A stretch of 64,000 nt of DNA, taken from positions 88,205 to 152,204 of the forward strand of contig NZ_JAHRCU010000013.1 in NCBI RefSeq assembly GCF_019083995.1, written 5' to 3'. The notes beneath the pieces are model-generated. The model made no database searches. It was not told where the DNA came from and saw only the letters and a program-made list of their open reading frames with translations. This document shows, one piece after another, positions 17,180 to 27,033 of the stretch. Position numbers and translations under genes: made by a program. This DNA is from Roseococcus sp. SDR (lineage in GTDB: Bacteria; Pseudomonadota; Alphaproteobacteria; Acetobacterales; Acetobacteraceae). Position 1 is the first letter of the stretch. The number at the start of each line of letters is the position of its first letter.

Positions 17180-18133
17180 CTACTCGCGCCAGGGCCGCCG
17201 CTGCCACAGCGCGCGGAGGTTGGCGTAGTCCGCCGCCATCATCTGCCGATAGGCGCGCCCCACCAGCGGGCGCATCGGGAAGCCCTGCTGCGCCGCATCG
17301 CGGAGGAAGTCGGGGTCGGCCAGCATCGCCGTGAAGGCGAGCTCGTATTGCAGCGTGATCTCCGGATGCAGGCCGGGCGGGGCCGCGATGCCCCGTGAGG
17401 AGCCGCCCAGCACGTCGAACCCCGCCTCGCGGAAGGTCGGCACGGGGCCGAGCGGCGCCCAGCGCTCCGGCCCGCCCTGCGCGAGGCCGCGGATGCGCCC
17501 ATCGCGCAGCAGGTTCAGCGCTTCGCTGCCGTTGAAGGCGCCGACGGCCAGCGTGCCGACCAGCAGGTCGCGCTGGATGGGCGCGGTGCCGGCATAGGGC
17601 ACATGCAGCAGGTTCACCCCCGCCGCCGCCTCGAAGGCCAGCAGCAGCATGTGGTCATCCGAACCGATGCCGGCGGTGCCGACGCCGATCTCGCCGGGCC
17701 GCCCCCGTGCCGCCATGCGCAAATCCTCCAGCGTCCGCCAGGGACTGCGCGCGGTCACCCAGAAGGCGCCCGGATCATCCACCACATTGGCGATCAGCGT
17801 GAACTCATCCGGCCGGTAGCGCGGCCGCCGCTCGATGGCGATGGCGTGCATGGCGGTGTTGGTGGCGGCACCGATGGTGTAGCCATCGGGCGCCGCGTTG
17901 AACAAGGTCTCGAAGCCGATATGCCCGCCGGCTCCCGGCCGGTTGATCACCGCCATGCGCGCGCCGGGCAGGTGGCGCGGCAGGTGATGGGCGACGAGGC
18001 GCCCCATCTGGTCCACGCCGCCGCCGGGCGGGAAGGGGATGATGACCTCGATCGGGCGTTCCTGCGGCCAGGCCGCATGCGCGATGCCAGGGACGGCGAG
18101 GCCCCCCACTGCCAGAAGCGTCCTGCGCCGCAT
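17180..18133 (-). CDS. Bug/TctC-type periplasmic substrate-binding protein (tandem copy 1)
   Basis: The 317-residue product has the twin-arginine-like MRRRTLLAVGGLAVPGIAHA signal, PIEVIIPFPPGGGVDQMGR and AAPDGYTIG, all standard Bug features. It resembles the downstream gene along its length: shared GIGSDDH, LLHVPYAGTAP versus PLVHVPFAGAAP, and the identical C-terminus. The pair is therefore a tandem duplication. A GGAGGGTGGGG stretch precedes the ATG at 18133. It is divergent from the thioesterase gene with 82 bp between. Substrate specificity cannot be read from the sequence. Confidence 0.88.
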   Translation of the reverse strand: MRRRTLLAVGGLAVPGIAHAAWPQERPIEVIIPFPPGGGVDQMGRLVAHHLPRHLPGARMAVINRPGAGGHIGFETLFNAAPDGYTIGAATNTAMHAIAIERRPRYRPDEFTLIANVVDDPGAFWVTARSPWRTLEDLRMAARGRPGEIGVGTAGIGSDDHMLLLAFEAAAGVNLLHVPYAGTAPIQRDLLVGTLAVGAFNGSEALNLLRDGRIRGLAQGGPERWAPLGPVPTFREAGFDVLGGSSRGIAAPPGLHPEITLQYELAFTAMLADPDFLRDAAQQGFPMRPLVGRAYRQMMAADYANLRALWQRRPWRE

Positions 18134-18215
18134 CCCCACCCTCCCTTGTCTTCGGGCAAGGGTGGATGCCCGGGCGGTTTTCGTCCAGCTTGGGGAGGTC
18201 ACGAGGAGAGCGCGC

Positions 18216-18653
18216 ATGCATGGATCGCTGCTGGAGGAATTCGGCGTCGAGGGCGAATGGAACGTCGCGGTGCGGCACCGCATCCGCTGGGCCGAATGCG
18301 ACCTCTACGGCCATGTGAACCACGCGGCCTATCTCGTCATGTTCGAGGATCTCCGCGTGGAGCACTGGCGCTCCCTCGGACAGGTGCTGCAGGCCGACCA
18401 GCCGGGGCCGGTCGTCGCGAAGCTCGAGGCGCGCTACGTGCGCGCGACGGGTTTCGAGGATGAGGTGCTGCTGACACTGCGCGTGCCGAGCCTGCGCAAC
18501 ACGAGCTTCGTGCACGAATACGCGATGTGGAAGAACGGCCTCTGCTTCGAATGCAAGGCGTTGCTGGTCTGCGTGCAGAACGGCGTGAGCACGCCGATTC
18601 CGGAGGTGGCACGCAAGCTGATGATCGAGAGGGACGGGGCGAAGGCGGGGTGA
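18216..18653 (+). CDS. Acyl-CoA thioesterase-like protein (4HBT / YbgC-type hotdog fold)
   Basis: The 145-residue hotdog-fold protein has the 4-hydroxybenzoyl-CoA thioesterase signature RIRWAECDLYGHVNHAAYLV. Asp29 is at the catalytic position of the D-x-x-G-H-V-N motif, with ARYVRATGFEDEVLLTLRV after it. Family members hydrolyse short acyl-CoA or aromatic acyl-CoA thioesters in the cytosol. The start at 18216 has a GAGGAGAG ribosome-binding site 5 nt upstream, whereas in-frame sequence further upstream is antisense to the Bug gene. No pathway genes adjoin, so the substrate is not inferred. Confidence 0.88.
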   Translation: MHGSLLEEFGVEGEWNVAVRHRIRWAECDLYGHVNHAAYLVMFEDLRVEHWRSLGQVLQADQPGPVVAKLEARYVRATGFEDEVLLTLRVPSLRNTSFVHEYAMWKNGLCFECKALLVCVQNGVSTPIPEVARKLMIERDGAKAG

Positions 18654-18678
18654 GATCCCTCCGGCGCCCCGCCGGTCG

Positions 18679-18972
18679 CTAACCCGCGTAGCCTTCGACC
18701 AGGGCGACGTTGGAGATCGTGCAGGATGCGCGCAGCGCGATGAGCGGCGCATATTCCGCGCCGTGATAGAAGCGCTTCAGCGTCTCCATGTCGGGGTATT
18801 CCAGCACCACCACGCGGTCCAGGCCGGGCTCGCCCTCCACGACCGTCACCGCGCCGCCGCGGATCAGATAGCGGCCACCATGGGCCGCGATCATGGGGGC
18901 GACCTTCTCCCGGTATTCCGCGAAGCGCGCGGGATCCTTCACCGTGATGTTCGCGATGAGATAGGCGGCCAT
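18679..18972 (-). CDS. DUF1330 protein (ferredoxin-like fold)
   Basis: The 97-residue protein matches the DUF1330 family. Its features are MAAYLIANITVKDPARFAEY, a PMIAAHGGRYLIRGG segment with the conserved His-Gly-Gly, and VVLEYPDMETLKRFYHGAEY. The fold is a dimeric alpha-beta ferredoxin type. Biochemical function is not established for the family. It begins 5 bp after the end of the upstream Bug gene, so it is almost certainly in the same transcript and perhaps the last gene of the ugp-like operon. Confidence 0.85.
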   Translation of the reverse strand: MAAYLIANITVKDPARFAEYREKVAPMIAAHGGRYLIRGGAVTVVEGEPGLDRVVVLEYPDMETLKRFYHGAEYAPLIALRASCTISNVALVEGYAG

Positions 18973-18977
18973 GTCGC

Positions 18978-19973
18978 TCACTCCACCTTGATGCCGGCGG
19001 CGCGGATGATGGGCTCCCACTTGCCGATCTCAGCGCGGAGGAAGGCGGCGGCGCTGTCAGGCGTGCTGTCGGCCACCACCTGCATGGTCATCTCCGTCAG
19101 GCGGTTGCGGATCGCCTCCAGCGCGACGGCGCGGTTCACCGCGGCGTTGATGGCACGCACCACCGGCGCGGGCGTGCCTGAGGGCACCAGCACCATGTGC
19201 CAGGTATAGGCCTCGTAGCCCGCCACACCCTGCTCGATGAAGGTCGGCACCTGCGGCACCAGCGGGCTGCGCTCCCTGGTCGAGATGGCAAGCGGCCGCA
19301 GCTCGCCGCGCTGGATATAGGGGATGGTGGCGGCCGCCACGTCCAGCATCATCGGGATGCGGCCGGCCAGCACATCCGGCATCGCGGCCGAGGAGCCGCG
19401 GAACGCGATGTGGTTCATCCGCAGCGGCCCCTGCGGCCCCCCTGCCATATGGAGGAACAGCTCGGACGCCAGGTGCACCGCGCCGCCATTGCCGCTGCTC
19501 GCATAGTCGAAGCGGCCCGGATTGGCGCGGACGAGGGCGATCAGCTCCGGCAGGGTGCGCGCCGGGAAGTTGTTGTTCACCATCATGATCATCGGGATCT
19601 GGCCGACGAGCGCGACCGGCGTGAAATCCGCGATGGGGTCGAAGGGCACGCGGTCGAAGAGCGCGCGCACCACGGCGTGGCCGACCGTGGTGTAGAGCAC
19701 CGTCAGCCCGTCCTTCGGCGCCTTCGCCACCAGATCCGTGCCGATGATGATGCCCGAGCCGGTGCGGTTCTCGACGACGATGCGGTTGGGCAGTGTCTTC
19801 GACATTTCCTCGGCGATCATGCGCGCCGGAATGTCGGTCGGCCCGCCGGCGGCGAAGGGCACGATGAAGCGCACCGGCGCGGTGGGCCAGTCGGTCGCGA
19901 CCTGCGCGCGGGCGCCCGCGATGAGGGCGGGCGTGGCGAGGGCGGATAGCGCCAGGGCGCGGCGGTTCAGCAT
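18978..19973 (-). CDS. Bug/TctC-type periplasmic substrate-binding protein
   Basis: The 331-residue product has a signal peptide (MLNRRALALSALATPALIAG, cut near ARA-QV). APVRFIVPFAAGGPTDIPAR and the ENRTGSGIIIGTDLVAKAP block, with its downstream DGLTVLY, are typical of Bug ligand loops. It is more distant from the tandem pair at 16137-18133 than they are from each other. It follows ugpC by 53 bp on the same strand and precedes DUF1330, and so may be carried on the ABC-transporter message. No TctA/B partner is adjacent; the TctAB pair at 37-39 kb could serve it in trans. Confidence 0.88.
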   Translation of the reverse strand: MLNRRALALSALATPALIAGARAQVATDWPTAPVRFIVPFAAGGPTDIPARMIAEEMSKTLPNRIVVENRTGSGIIIGTDLVAKAPKDGLTVLYTTVGHAVVRALFDRVPFDPIADFTPVALVGQIPMIMMVNNNFPARTLPELIALVRANPGRFDYASSGNGGAVHLASELFLHMAGGPQGPLRMNHIAFRGSSAAMPDVLAGRIPMMLDVAAATIPYIQRGELRPLAISTRERSPLVPQVPTFIEQGVAGYEAYTWHMVLVPSGTPAPVVRAINAAVNRAVALEAIRNRLTEMTMQVVADSTPDSAAAFLRAEIGKWEPIIRAAGIKVE

Positions 19974-20026
19974 GGATCGTGTCTCCCGTTTGGTTGCGCG
20001 GGAGATTGGGGCTTCCGCCGCCCGGG

Positions 20027-21099
<1,073 letters not shown>

Positions 21100-21100
<1 letters not shown>

Positions 21101-21981
21101 TACTTTTCCGTCTCCGTCAGGCCCTTCACGAACCATCGCTGCATGAGCACGACCACGGCGACGGGCGGCAGCAGGGCCAGCACGGCGGTCGCCATGATCA
21201 CGTTCCATTCATTCTGGGAATCACCGCTGCCGATCATCTTGGTGAGGCCCACCACCACCGTCTCCATGCTGCGGTCGTTCACGATGAGCAGCGGCCAGAG
21301 ATACTGGTTCCAGCCATAGATGAAGAGGATGACGAAGAGCGCCGCGATATTGGTCCGGCTGAGCGGCAGGATCACGTCCAGGAAGAAGCGGATGGGCCCC
21401 GCGCCATCGATCTTCGCGGCCTCCACATATTCATCCGGGATGGTCAGGAAGAACTGGCGGAACAGCAGCGTGGCCGTGGCACTCGCCACCAGCGGGATGA
21501 TCAGCCCCTGGTAGGAATTGGTCATGTTGAGGTCCACCATCACCTGGATGGTGGGAATGATGCGGACCTCGACGGGCAGCATCAGCGTGATGAAGATCAG
21601 CCAGAAGAACAGCATGCGCAGCGGGAAGCGGAAGAACACCACCGCATAGGCCGAGGTGAGCGAGATCGCGATCTTCCCGACCGCCACGCAGATGGCCATG
21701 ATGATGCTGTTCAGCAGCATCACGCCGGCCGGCACGCCCATGAAGCGGCCGCCACCAACCCCCCAGGCCTGGGTGTAGTTGGCCACCGCCTCGCCACCCG
21801 GCACCAGCGGCACGTCGCCGCGGCCGATCGTGTTCACGTCATGGGTGGAGCCGATGATGGTCAGGTAGATCGGGAAGGCGAAGATCAGCACGCCGAGCAC
21901 GAGGCAGGCATGGGTGACGAAGGCCTCGCGCCGCTGGCGGCGGCGGGTGCGGTCGGCGAGTTCGGTGACCGAGACGCTCAT
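21100..21981 (-). CDS. ugpE: UgpE-type ABC transporter permease
   Basis: The 293-residue inner-membrane permease has about six membrane segments and the cytoplasmic EAA loop [20 protein letters not shown] that docks on the ATPase. [19 protein letters not shown] and [11 protein letters not shown] are characteristic of the UgpE/MalG branch. It overlaps both its neighbours by one base: its ATG lies in the ugpA stop and its stop lies in the ugpC start. Translation of the three membrane/ATPase genes is therefore tightly coupled. Confidence 0.92.
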
Positions 21982-22862
21982 CAGTAGTGCACCTTCCGCT
22001 CGACATAGCGGAACTGCACCATGGTCAGGACGATGACCAGGATCATCAGGATCACGCTCTGCGCGGCGCTCGAGCCGAAGTTCAGGTTCATCACGCCATC
22101 CGTGTAGACGCGGTAGATCAGGGTCTCCGTCGCCTTGCCCGGCCCGCCCTGGGTCAGCGAGTGGATGATGCCGAAGGTGTCGAAGAAGGCGTAGACGAGG
22201 TTCACCACCAGCAGGAAGAAGGCGGTCGGCGAAAGCAGCGGAAAGACCACCGTCCAGAAGCGCCGCATGGGGCGCGCGCCGTCAATGGCGGCGGCCTCCA
22301 GCACGGATTTCGGGATGCTCTGCAGCCCGGCCAGGAAGAAGATGAAGTTGTAGCTCACCTGCTTCCAGGCGGCGGCGAAGATGATCAGCAGCATCGCCTG
22401 GTTGCCATTCAGCTTGTAGTCCCAAGGCACGCCGAGCGCGTTCAGCATCCGCCCGAAAATGCCGATATTGGGGTGGAACATGAAGAGCCAGAGCACGGCC
22501 GCGATGGCCGGGGCCACCGCATAGGGCCAGATCAGCAGCGTCTTGTAGGTATCCGCACCCCGGATGTGCTTGTCCGCCTGGACGGCCAGAAACAAGGCGA
22601 CGCCCAATGCCAGCACAGCGACCGAGGCGGAGAAGATCAGCGTGCGGAAGGCGGAATCCAGCCAGGTCGGGTCGCTCAGCACATCCACGAAATTCTCGAA
22701 GCCGACGAATTGGCTGGAAAGCCCGAAGGCATCCTCCCGCAGGAAGGATTGCCGCACGGCCTGCGCCGCCGGCCAGAAGAAGAAGAGGCCCGTGACGACG
22801 ATCTGCGGCAGCAGCAGCAGGTAGGGCAGGGCGATGCCCTTGAAATAGACCTTCTTCTCCAT
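21981..22862 (-). CDS. ugpA: UgpA-type ABC transporter permease
   Basis: The 293-residue permease of the UgpA/MalF branch begins [20 protein letters not shown]. It has six hydrophobic segments, an SFLREDAFG...FVGFENF periplasmic start and the EAA loop [19 protein letters not shown]. It pairs with UgpE as the heterodimeric channel. The start is set at 22862; further upstream the frame enters the hairpin-rich spacer that separates it from ugpB. Confidence 0.92.
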   Translation of the reverse strand: MEKKVYFKGIALPYLLLLPQIVVTGLFFFWPAAQAVRQSFLREDAFGLSSQFVGFENFVDVLSDPTWLDSAFRTLIFSASVAVLALGVALFLAVQADKHIRGADTYKTLLIWPYAVAPAIAAVLWLFMFHPNIGIFGRMLNALGVPWDYKLNGNQAMLLIIFAAAWKQVSYNFIFFLAGLQSIPKSVLEAAAIDGARPMRRFWTVVFPLLSPTAFFLLVVNLVYAFFDTFGIIHSLTQGGPGKATETLIYRVYTDGVMNLNFGSSAAQSVILMILVIVLTMVQFRYVERKVHY

Positions 22863-22910
22863 CGCCCTCTCACCCTCAAAGCGGCGAAGCCGCCATCCGC
22901 CCCCCGGCGC

Positions 22911-22935
22911 CCCTCGGTGGCTTTGCCACCGAGGG
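22911..22935. terminator. Strong 11-bp hairpin in the ugpB-ugpA spacer
   Basis: CCCTCGGTGGC (22911-22921) and GCCACCGAGGG (22925-22935) are perfectly complementary around a TTT loop. On the transcribed minus strand there is no clear U-run after it. It may protect the 3' end of ugpB mRNA or give partial termination instead of acting as a full terminator. Confidence 0.55.
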
Positions 22936-22977
22936 ATGAGCCGAGCCCAAAAGCCCAGCGCCAAGCCGGGGCCCCCG

Positions 22978-23034
22978 CGAAGGTTTCGCTGGCGATAACG
23001 CCGCGAAGCCGGCGTTGCGACAGCGAAAACTTCG
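22978..23034. repeat. Compound stem-loop immediately downstream of ugpB
   Basis: An outer stem pairs CGAAGGTTTCGCTG (22978-22991) with CAGCGAAAACTTCG (23021-23034), 13 of 14 positions matching. Inside it AACGCCG (22997-23003) pairs perfectly with CGGCGTT (23010-23016). The structure begins 11 bp after the ugpB stop. With the hairpin at 22911 it fills most of the 183-bp spacer, a layout like the stabilising intercistronic elements known between binding-protein and permease genes of other ABC operons. Confidence 0.55.
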
Positions 23035-23045
23035 TGGGGAGAGAA

Positions 23046-24395
23046 TTACCCGCGGTTGGTCCGCTCGAAGTTGCGCAGCACCACGTTCCCGCGGGTGACG
23101 GAGTTGTCCATCGCCTGCTGCGCCGTCTGCTGGCCCTGCAGCGCCCGCTCCATCTCCTCCTGCATGGCGGTGCGGATCTCGACGAAGCCGCCCAGGCGGA
23201 TGCCGCGGCTGTTGCCGGTCATCTGCCCACCGCCGCGCAGCAGCTGCTGGATCGGAATGTCGGCCCCCGGGTTCTGCGTGTAGAAGCCGGTCGCCTGCAC
23301 CTCGCGGAAGGCGGTCTGCGTCACCGGCAGGAAGCCCGTCTCGGTGTGCCAGGCGGCCACCACGCGCGGCTGCGCCAGGAAGGCGAAGAACTCCGCGATG
23401 CCGCGATTCTCATCGGCCGAGCGCGCGGCGTTCGGGCCGCGATTCATCGCCCAGAAGGCCGCACCGCCGATGATGGAGTTGATCGGCGCACCCTGCACAT
23501 CGTTGTAATAGGGCAGCATGGCCACACCCAGATTGGCGATCCCGCCCGGCAGCTCGCGCACGAAGCGCGCCCGCGCGCCGGAGGAGGCGAAGATCATGCC
23601 CGAGGAGCCATTGGCGAAGAGCGCATCGCCCGCGCCATCGCGCCCGCCCCAGCGGAAGGTGCCCTCGCGGCCCATTTCCATCAGCGTGTTCAGGTGGCGC
23701 ACCATCAGCGGGTTGTTGATGCGCAGCTCGGCATTCAGGCCGCCGAAGCCATTGTCGAGCGTGGCGAGCGGGATGTTGTGGATGGCGCTGAACTGCTCCA
23801 CCTGCGTCCAGGTCGGCCAGGCGGTGGTGACGGGGATCTCCACGCCGCCGGCGCGCAGGCGGGCGGCGGCCGTGCGCATCTCAGCCCAGGTCGCGGGCGC
23901 CTGGTCGGGATTCAGGCCGGCGCGGCGGAAAGCGTCCTTGTTGTAGAACATGATGGCCGTGGAAGAGTTGAACGGCATGGCCATCATCCGGCCATCGGCC
24001 AGGCTGTAGTAGCCTTTCACGGCCGGCAGGTAGTCGTCGAAGTTGATGGTCACACCCGTCTCGCGCAGCAGCTCATGCAGCGGCTTGATGGCGCGGCCGG
24101 CGGCCATCATCGTGCCGGTGCCGACCTCGAACATCTGCACGATGTGCGGCGCGGTGCCCGAACGGAAGCCCGCGATCGCGGCGACCATGGTCTCGGGGTA
24201 GGAGCCGCGGAAGCTCGAGACGATGCGGAAGCGGTTCTGGCTCTGGTTGAACTGGTTCGCGATGCCCTCGAGGATGCCGCCCAGCGGCTGCGCCAGCCCA
24301 TGCCAGAAGGAGATCTCGACGGGCCCGGACTGCGCGAGGGCAGGGGCAGCCAGGGGGGTGGCAAGGACGGCCTTGCCAAGGGTGCGACGCAGCAT
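23046..24395 (-). CDS. ugpB: UgpB-type ABC transporter substrate-binding protein
   Basis: The 449-residue periplasmic family-1 (carbohydrate-type) binding protein has a signal peptide (MLRRTLGKAVLATPLAAPAL, cut near ALA-QS). PVEISFWHGLAQPLGGILEG, FRGSYPETMVAAIAGFRSG and MPFNSSTAIMFYNKDAFRRA are close to the UgpB glycerol-3-phosphate-binding pattern. It is the first gene of the importer operon and is separated from ugpA by hairpins, which would allow more binding protein than permease. The likely substrate is sn-glycerol 3-phosphate or a glycerophosphodiester. Related sugars are possible. Confidence 0.92.
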   Translation of the reverse strand: MLRRTLGKAVLATPLAAPALAQSGPVEISFWHGLAQPLGGILEGIANQFNQSQNRFRIVSSFRGSYPETMVAAIAGFRSGTAPHIVQMFEVGTGTMMAAGRAIKPLHELLRETGVTINFDDYLPAVKGYYSLADGRMMAMPFNSSTAIMFYNKDAFRRAGLNPDQAPATWAEMRTAAARLRAGGVEIPVTTAWPTWTQVEQFSAIHNIPLATLDNGFGGLNAELRINNPLMVRHLNTLMEMGREGTFRWGGRDGAGDALFANGSSGMIFASSGARARFVRELPGGIANLGVAMLPYYNDVQGAPINSIIGGAAFWAMNRGPNAARSADENRGIAEFFAFLAQPRVVAAWHTETGFLPVTQTAFREVQATGFYTQNPGADIPIQQLLRGGGQMTGNSRGIRLGGFVEIRTAMQEEMERALQGQQTAQQAMDNSVTRGNVVLRNFERTNRG

Positions 24396-24486
24396 GAAGG
24401 GGCTCTCCCAGGAATTGCGATGGGTGGCGCCTAAGCCCCCACCATTGCCCCCATGTGACACTAAAAAGTCACTTTCGTGAAGCGGG

Positions 24487-25623
24487 TTACTCCGCGGTAA
24501 GTTTTTCATAGAGTTCGGGGTCGGTGGCGCCCTCGGTCCCGAAGATGAGCACGCGACTCTCGGGCGTCAGGCCCAACGCCTCGCAGGCGGCGGGGCTGCC
24601 CAGCGCGCCTTGCAGCGCGATCAGCCCGGCGACGGCCGATTCGCCCGCCTCGATCCCCTCGGCCTTCAGCGCCCGCATGGCGGGGCCCACCAGATCATCC
24701 GGCACGGCCATGGCGGCGAAGGCGCTGCGCTCCAGTTCCTGCCAGGCGAGCAGCGAGGGTTCGCCGCAGGCGAGGCCCGCCATGATGGTGTCCAGCGCGC
24801 CGGTCACGGTGCGCAGCTCGCCCGCTTCCAGGCTGTCGGTCAGGCAGGCGGCCTGGTCGGGCTCGGCGATGATCAGGCGCGGGCCCGCGCCGCACATGGC
24901 GCGGAGCTGCACGGCGACGGCGGCGGCCACACCGCCCACGCCGCCGGGCACGAAGACATGGGTGGGGGCCACGCCACCCATCTGGGAGATCGCCTCCTCG
25001 GCCATCAGGCGATAGCCCTGCATCACGTCGCGCGGTGGTTCCGTATAGCCGGGGTAGGAGGTGTCGCTGATCACGAACCAACCGTTTTCATCAGCGGCAT
25101 GCTGGGCCGCGCGCACGCTGTCATCGTAATTGCCGGGCACCACGCGGATCTCGGCGCCGAAGCGGGCGATGGCGTCGCGCCGGCCCTGGCTCACATTCTC
25201 ATGCACGAAGATCACGCAGCGCGCGCCGAAGCGCTGCGCCCCCCAGGCGACCGAGCGGCCGTGATTGCCATCCGTCGCGCAGGTCACGGTGATCTGTTCG
25301 GTCGCATGGGCGTATTGGCCCGATTCCAGCGCCGCGCCGTCGGCGTTGTTGGCCGTGCCGCGCCGGGCAAGCTCCGCGCCCAACAGCTTCCAGACGGCAT
25401 AGGCCCCGCCCAGCGCCTTGAAGCTGCCGAGGCCGAAGCGCCCGCTCTCATCCTTGAAATGGACCGAGGCCACGCCCTCCATGGCCAGCGCGTGCAGCGG
25501 CGTGGGCGCATAGCCGGGCCAGGCGGTGATCTCGCGCTTGGCGCGGCGATAGCCCCCCTCGGGCAGGACGATGAGGCCGGGCGTGCCGTGATGGCGATTC
25601 AGGACGAGGCGAAAGGGGTGCAT
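24487..25623 (-). CDS. dpaL: Diaminopropionate ammonia-lyase
   Basis: This PLP fold-type II lyase converts 2,3-diaminopropionate to pyruvate and ammonia. The 378-residue product contains FKDESGRFGLGSFKALGGAY with the Schiff-base Lys69, CATDGNHGRSVAWGAQRFG, ISDTSYPGYTEPPRDVMQGY and the phosphate loop PGGVGGVAAAVA, all matching the YgeX/DpaL family. The ATG at 25623 gives an N-terminus of normal length; the frame stays open upstream only because it is antisense to denD. It is divergent from denD with 46 bp between starts, so a shared regulatory region is likely. It ends 91 bp from the start of ugpB. Confidence 0.93.
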   Translation of the reverse strand: MHPFRLVLNRHHGTPGLIVLPEGGYRRAKREITAWPGYAPTPLHALAMEGVASVHFKDESGRFGLGSFKALGGAYAVWKLLGAELARRGTANNADGAALESGQYAHATEQITVTCATDGNHGRSVAWGAQRFGARCVIFVHENVSQGRRDAIARFGAEIRVVPGNYDDSVRAAQHAADENGWFVISDTSYPGYTEPPRDVMQGYRLMAEEAISQMGGVAPTHVFVPGGVGGVAAAVAVQLRAMCGAGPRLIIAEPDQAACLTDSLEAGELRTVTGALDTIMAGLACGEPSLLAWQELERSAFAAMAVPDDLVGPAMRALKAEGIEAGESAVAGLIALQGALGSPAACEALGLTPESRVLIFGTEGATDPELYEKLTAE

Positions 25624-25669
25624 GGGGCCAAGCTTGGCGTGGCACGCGCGCGCGGGCAATCTGCCCGCC

Positions 25670-26641
25670 ATGCAGATCACCATTCTCGGCGGCGGGGGAT
25701 TCCTCGGCCGCAAATTCGCCGAGCGGCTCGCGGCCCAGGGCCATCTGGGCGGCACGCCCGTCACCGGCCTGATCCTTTTTGACCTCGCGGCCCCGAAACC
25801 GTTGGAAGCGCCCTTTCCGGTGACCTGCGTCGGCGGCGACGTGGCGAGCCTGGCCGACGTCTCCGCCGCGATTCCGGTTGGGACCAACCTCGTCGTGCAT
25901 CTGGCGGCGGTGGTGAGTGCCGCGGCCGAGGCGGATTTCGACCTCGGCATGCGGGTGAATTTGCATGGCACGCTGGCGGTGATCGAGGCCTGCCGAAAGC
26001 TGGCGGCCCCGCCGCGCGTGCTCTTCACGTCGAGCGTGGCGAGCTTCGGCGGCGGGCAATCCGCGCTGCTGCCCGATGATGCGCGCCAGGTGCCGACCAA
26101 CTCCTATGGCGCACAGAAGGCGGCGGCCGAATTGCTGCTGCAGGATGCCAGCCGCAAGGGCTTCCTGGATGCCGTCTCCATCCGCCTGCCCACCGTGATC
26201 GTCCGCCCGGGCCGCCCGAACAAGGCGGCCTCCTCCTTCTTCTCCGCCATCCTGCGCGAGCCGCTGCTGGGCCTCGAGACGCCGCTGCCGGTGGAGGATT
26301 CCTTTCGAGTCTGGGTCTGCTCCCCCCGCCGCGCGGTGGATTGGCTGTTTCATGCAGCGATGATGGACACGGCCCCGCTCGGCGTGGATCGCGGCATCAA
26401 CCCGCCCGGCCTCGCCGTCAGCGTGGGCGAAATGCTGGCGGCCCTCAGCCCCGCCGAGCGCGCCTTGGTGAAGCGGGAGCCCGACCCCGCCATCGCCGCC
26501 ATCGTCGGCGGCTGGCCGGCCGAATTCGCCGCGACCCGCGCCCGCGCCCTGGGCTTCGCCCCGCAGGAGGGCGTGCCCGAGATCCTCGCCGCCTTCCGCG
26601 CCGACGATCTGGCGGCGACGCGGGCGGAGCGCGGGCTGTGA
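25670..26641 (+). CDS. denD: D-erythronate dehydrogenase-like extended SDR
   Basis: The 323-residue NAD(P)-dependent extended short-chain dehydrogenase has a Rossmann motif GGGGFLGR (7-14) and an active site Tyr146-x3-Lys150 in SYGAQKAAAELLLQD. RLPTVIVRPGRPNKAASSFF and VCSPRRAVDWLFHAA match the DenD family, which oxidises D-erythronate to 2-oxo-D-erythronate in C4 sugar-acid breakdown. The isomerase and decarboxylase genes of that pathway are not adjacent, so the substrate is provisional. It overlaps the following RidA gene by 4 bp. Confidence 0.82.
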   Translation: MQITILGGGGFLGRKFAERLAAQGHLGGTPVTGLILFDLAAPKPLEAPFPVTCVGGDVASLADVSAAIPVGTNLVVHLAAVVSAAAEADFDLGMRVNLHGTLAVIEACRKLAAPPRVLFTSSVASFGGGQSALLPDDARQVPTNSYGAQKAAAELLLQDASRKGFLDAVSIRLPTVIVRPGRPNKAASSFFSAILREPLLGLETPLPVEDSFRVWVCSPRRAVDWLFHAAMMDTAPLGVDRGINPPGLAVSVGEMLAALSPAERALVKREPDPAIAAIVGGWPAEFAATRARALGFAPQEGVPEILAAFRADDLAATRAERGL

Positions 26642-27033
26642 GCCTCGAGGTCACGCGCTTCCTGCTGGGCGACGGGCCGAAGCGCGTCGCCCCCTTCAGC
26701 CATGCCGTCCGCGCCGGCGATTTCCTCTTCGTCACCGGCCAGATGCCGACCGAACCGTCGGACAACACGCGCTGCGTGGCGGGCGGCATCGAGGCGCAGA
26801 CGCACCAGGTGATCGCCAACCTGAAATCCGTGCTGGCCGGCTGTGGCGCCGATTGGAACCGCACCGTGATGGCGCGCATCTACCTGACCGATTTCGCGCG
26901 CGACTACGCGGCCATGAACGCCGTCTGGGAGACGAGCTTCCCCGAGGGTGGGCTTCCCGCGCGCACCACCGTGGGTGTCACGGGCCTTGCATTGGGCGCG
27001 CTGGTCGAAGTGGATCTGATCGTCGCGCTTTAG
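26638..27033 (+). CDS. RidA/YjgF-family reactive-imine deaminase-like protein
   Basis: The 131-residue product matches RidA proteins, trimeric enzymes that hydrolyse reactive enamine/imine intermediates released by PLP enzymes. Key segments are FSHAVRAGDFLFVTGQMP, a QTHQVIANLKSVLAGCGADW helix, RIYLTDFARDYAAMNAVWE and LPARTTVGVTGLALGALVEVD with the conserved Arg. Translation starts at GTG 26638 inside the denD stop region (GTGA overlap). The role fits the neighbouring PLP ammonia-lyase, whose enamine product is a RidA substrate type. The last codons and stop (VAL-stop, GTCGCGCTTTAG) form the first unit of a 25-bp tandem repeat. Confidence 0.9.
   Translation: MSLEVTRFLLGDGPKRVAPFSHAVRAGDFLFVTGQMPTEPSDNTRCVAGGIEAQTHQVIANLKSVLAGCGADWNRTVMARIYLTDFARDYAAMNAVWETSFPEGGLPARTTVGVTGLALGALVEVDLIVAL

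Noticed and set aside
21987..24434. A plus-strand open frame of about 815 codons opposite ugpA and ugpB
   Set aside because: It crosses the non-coding hairpin spacer and is antisense to coupled transporter genes, so it is an artefact of composition.
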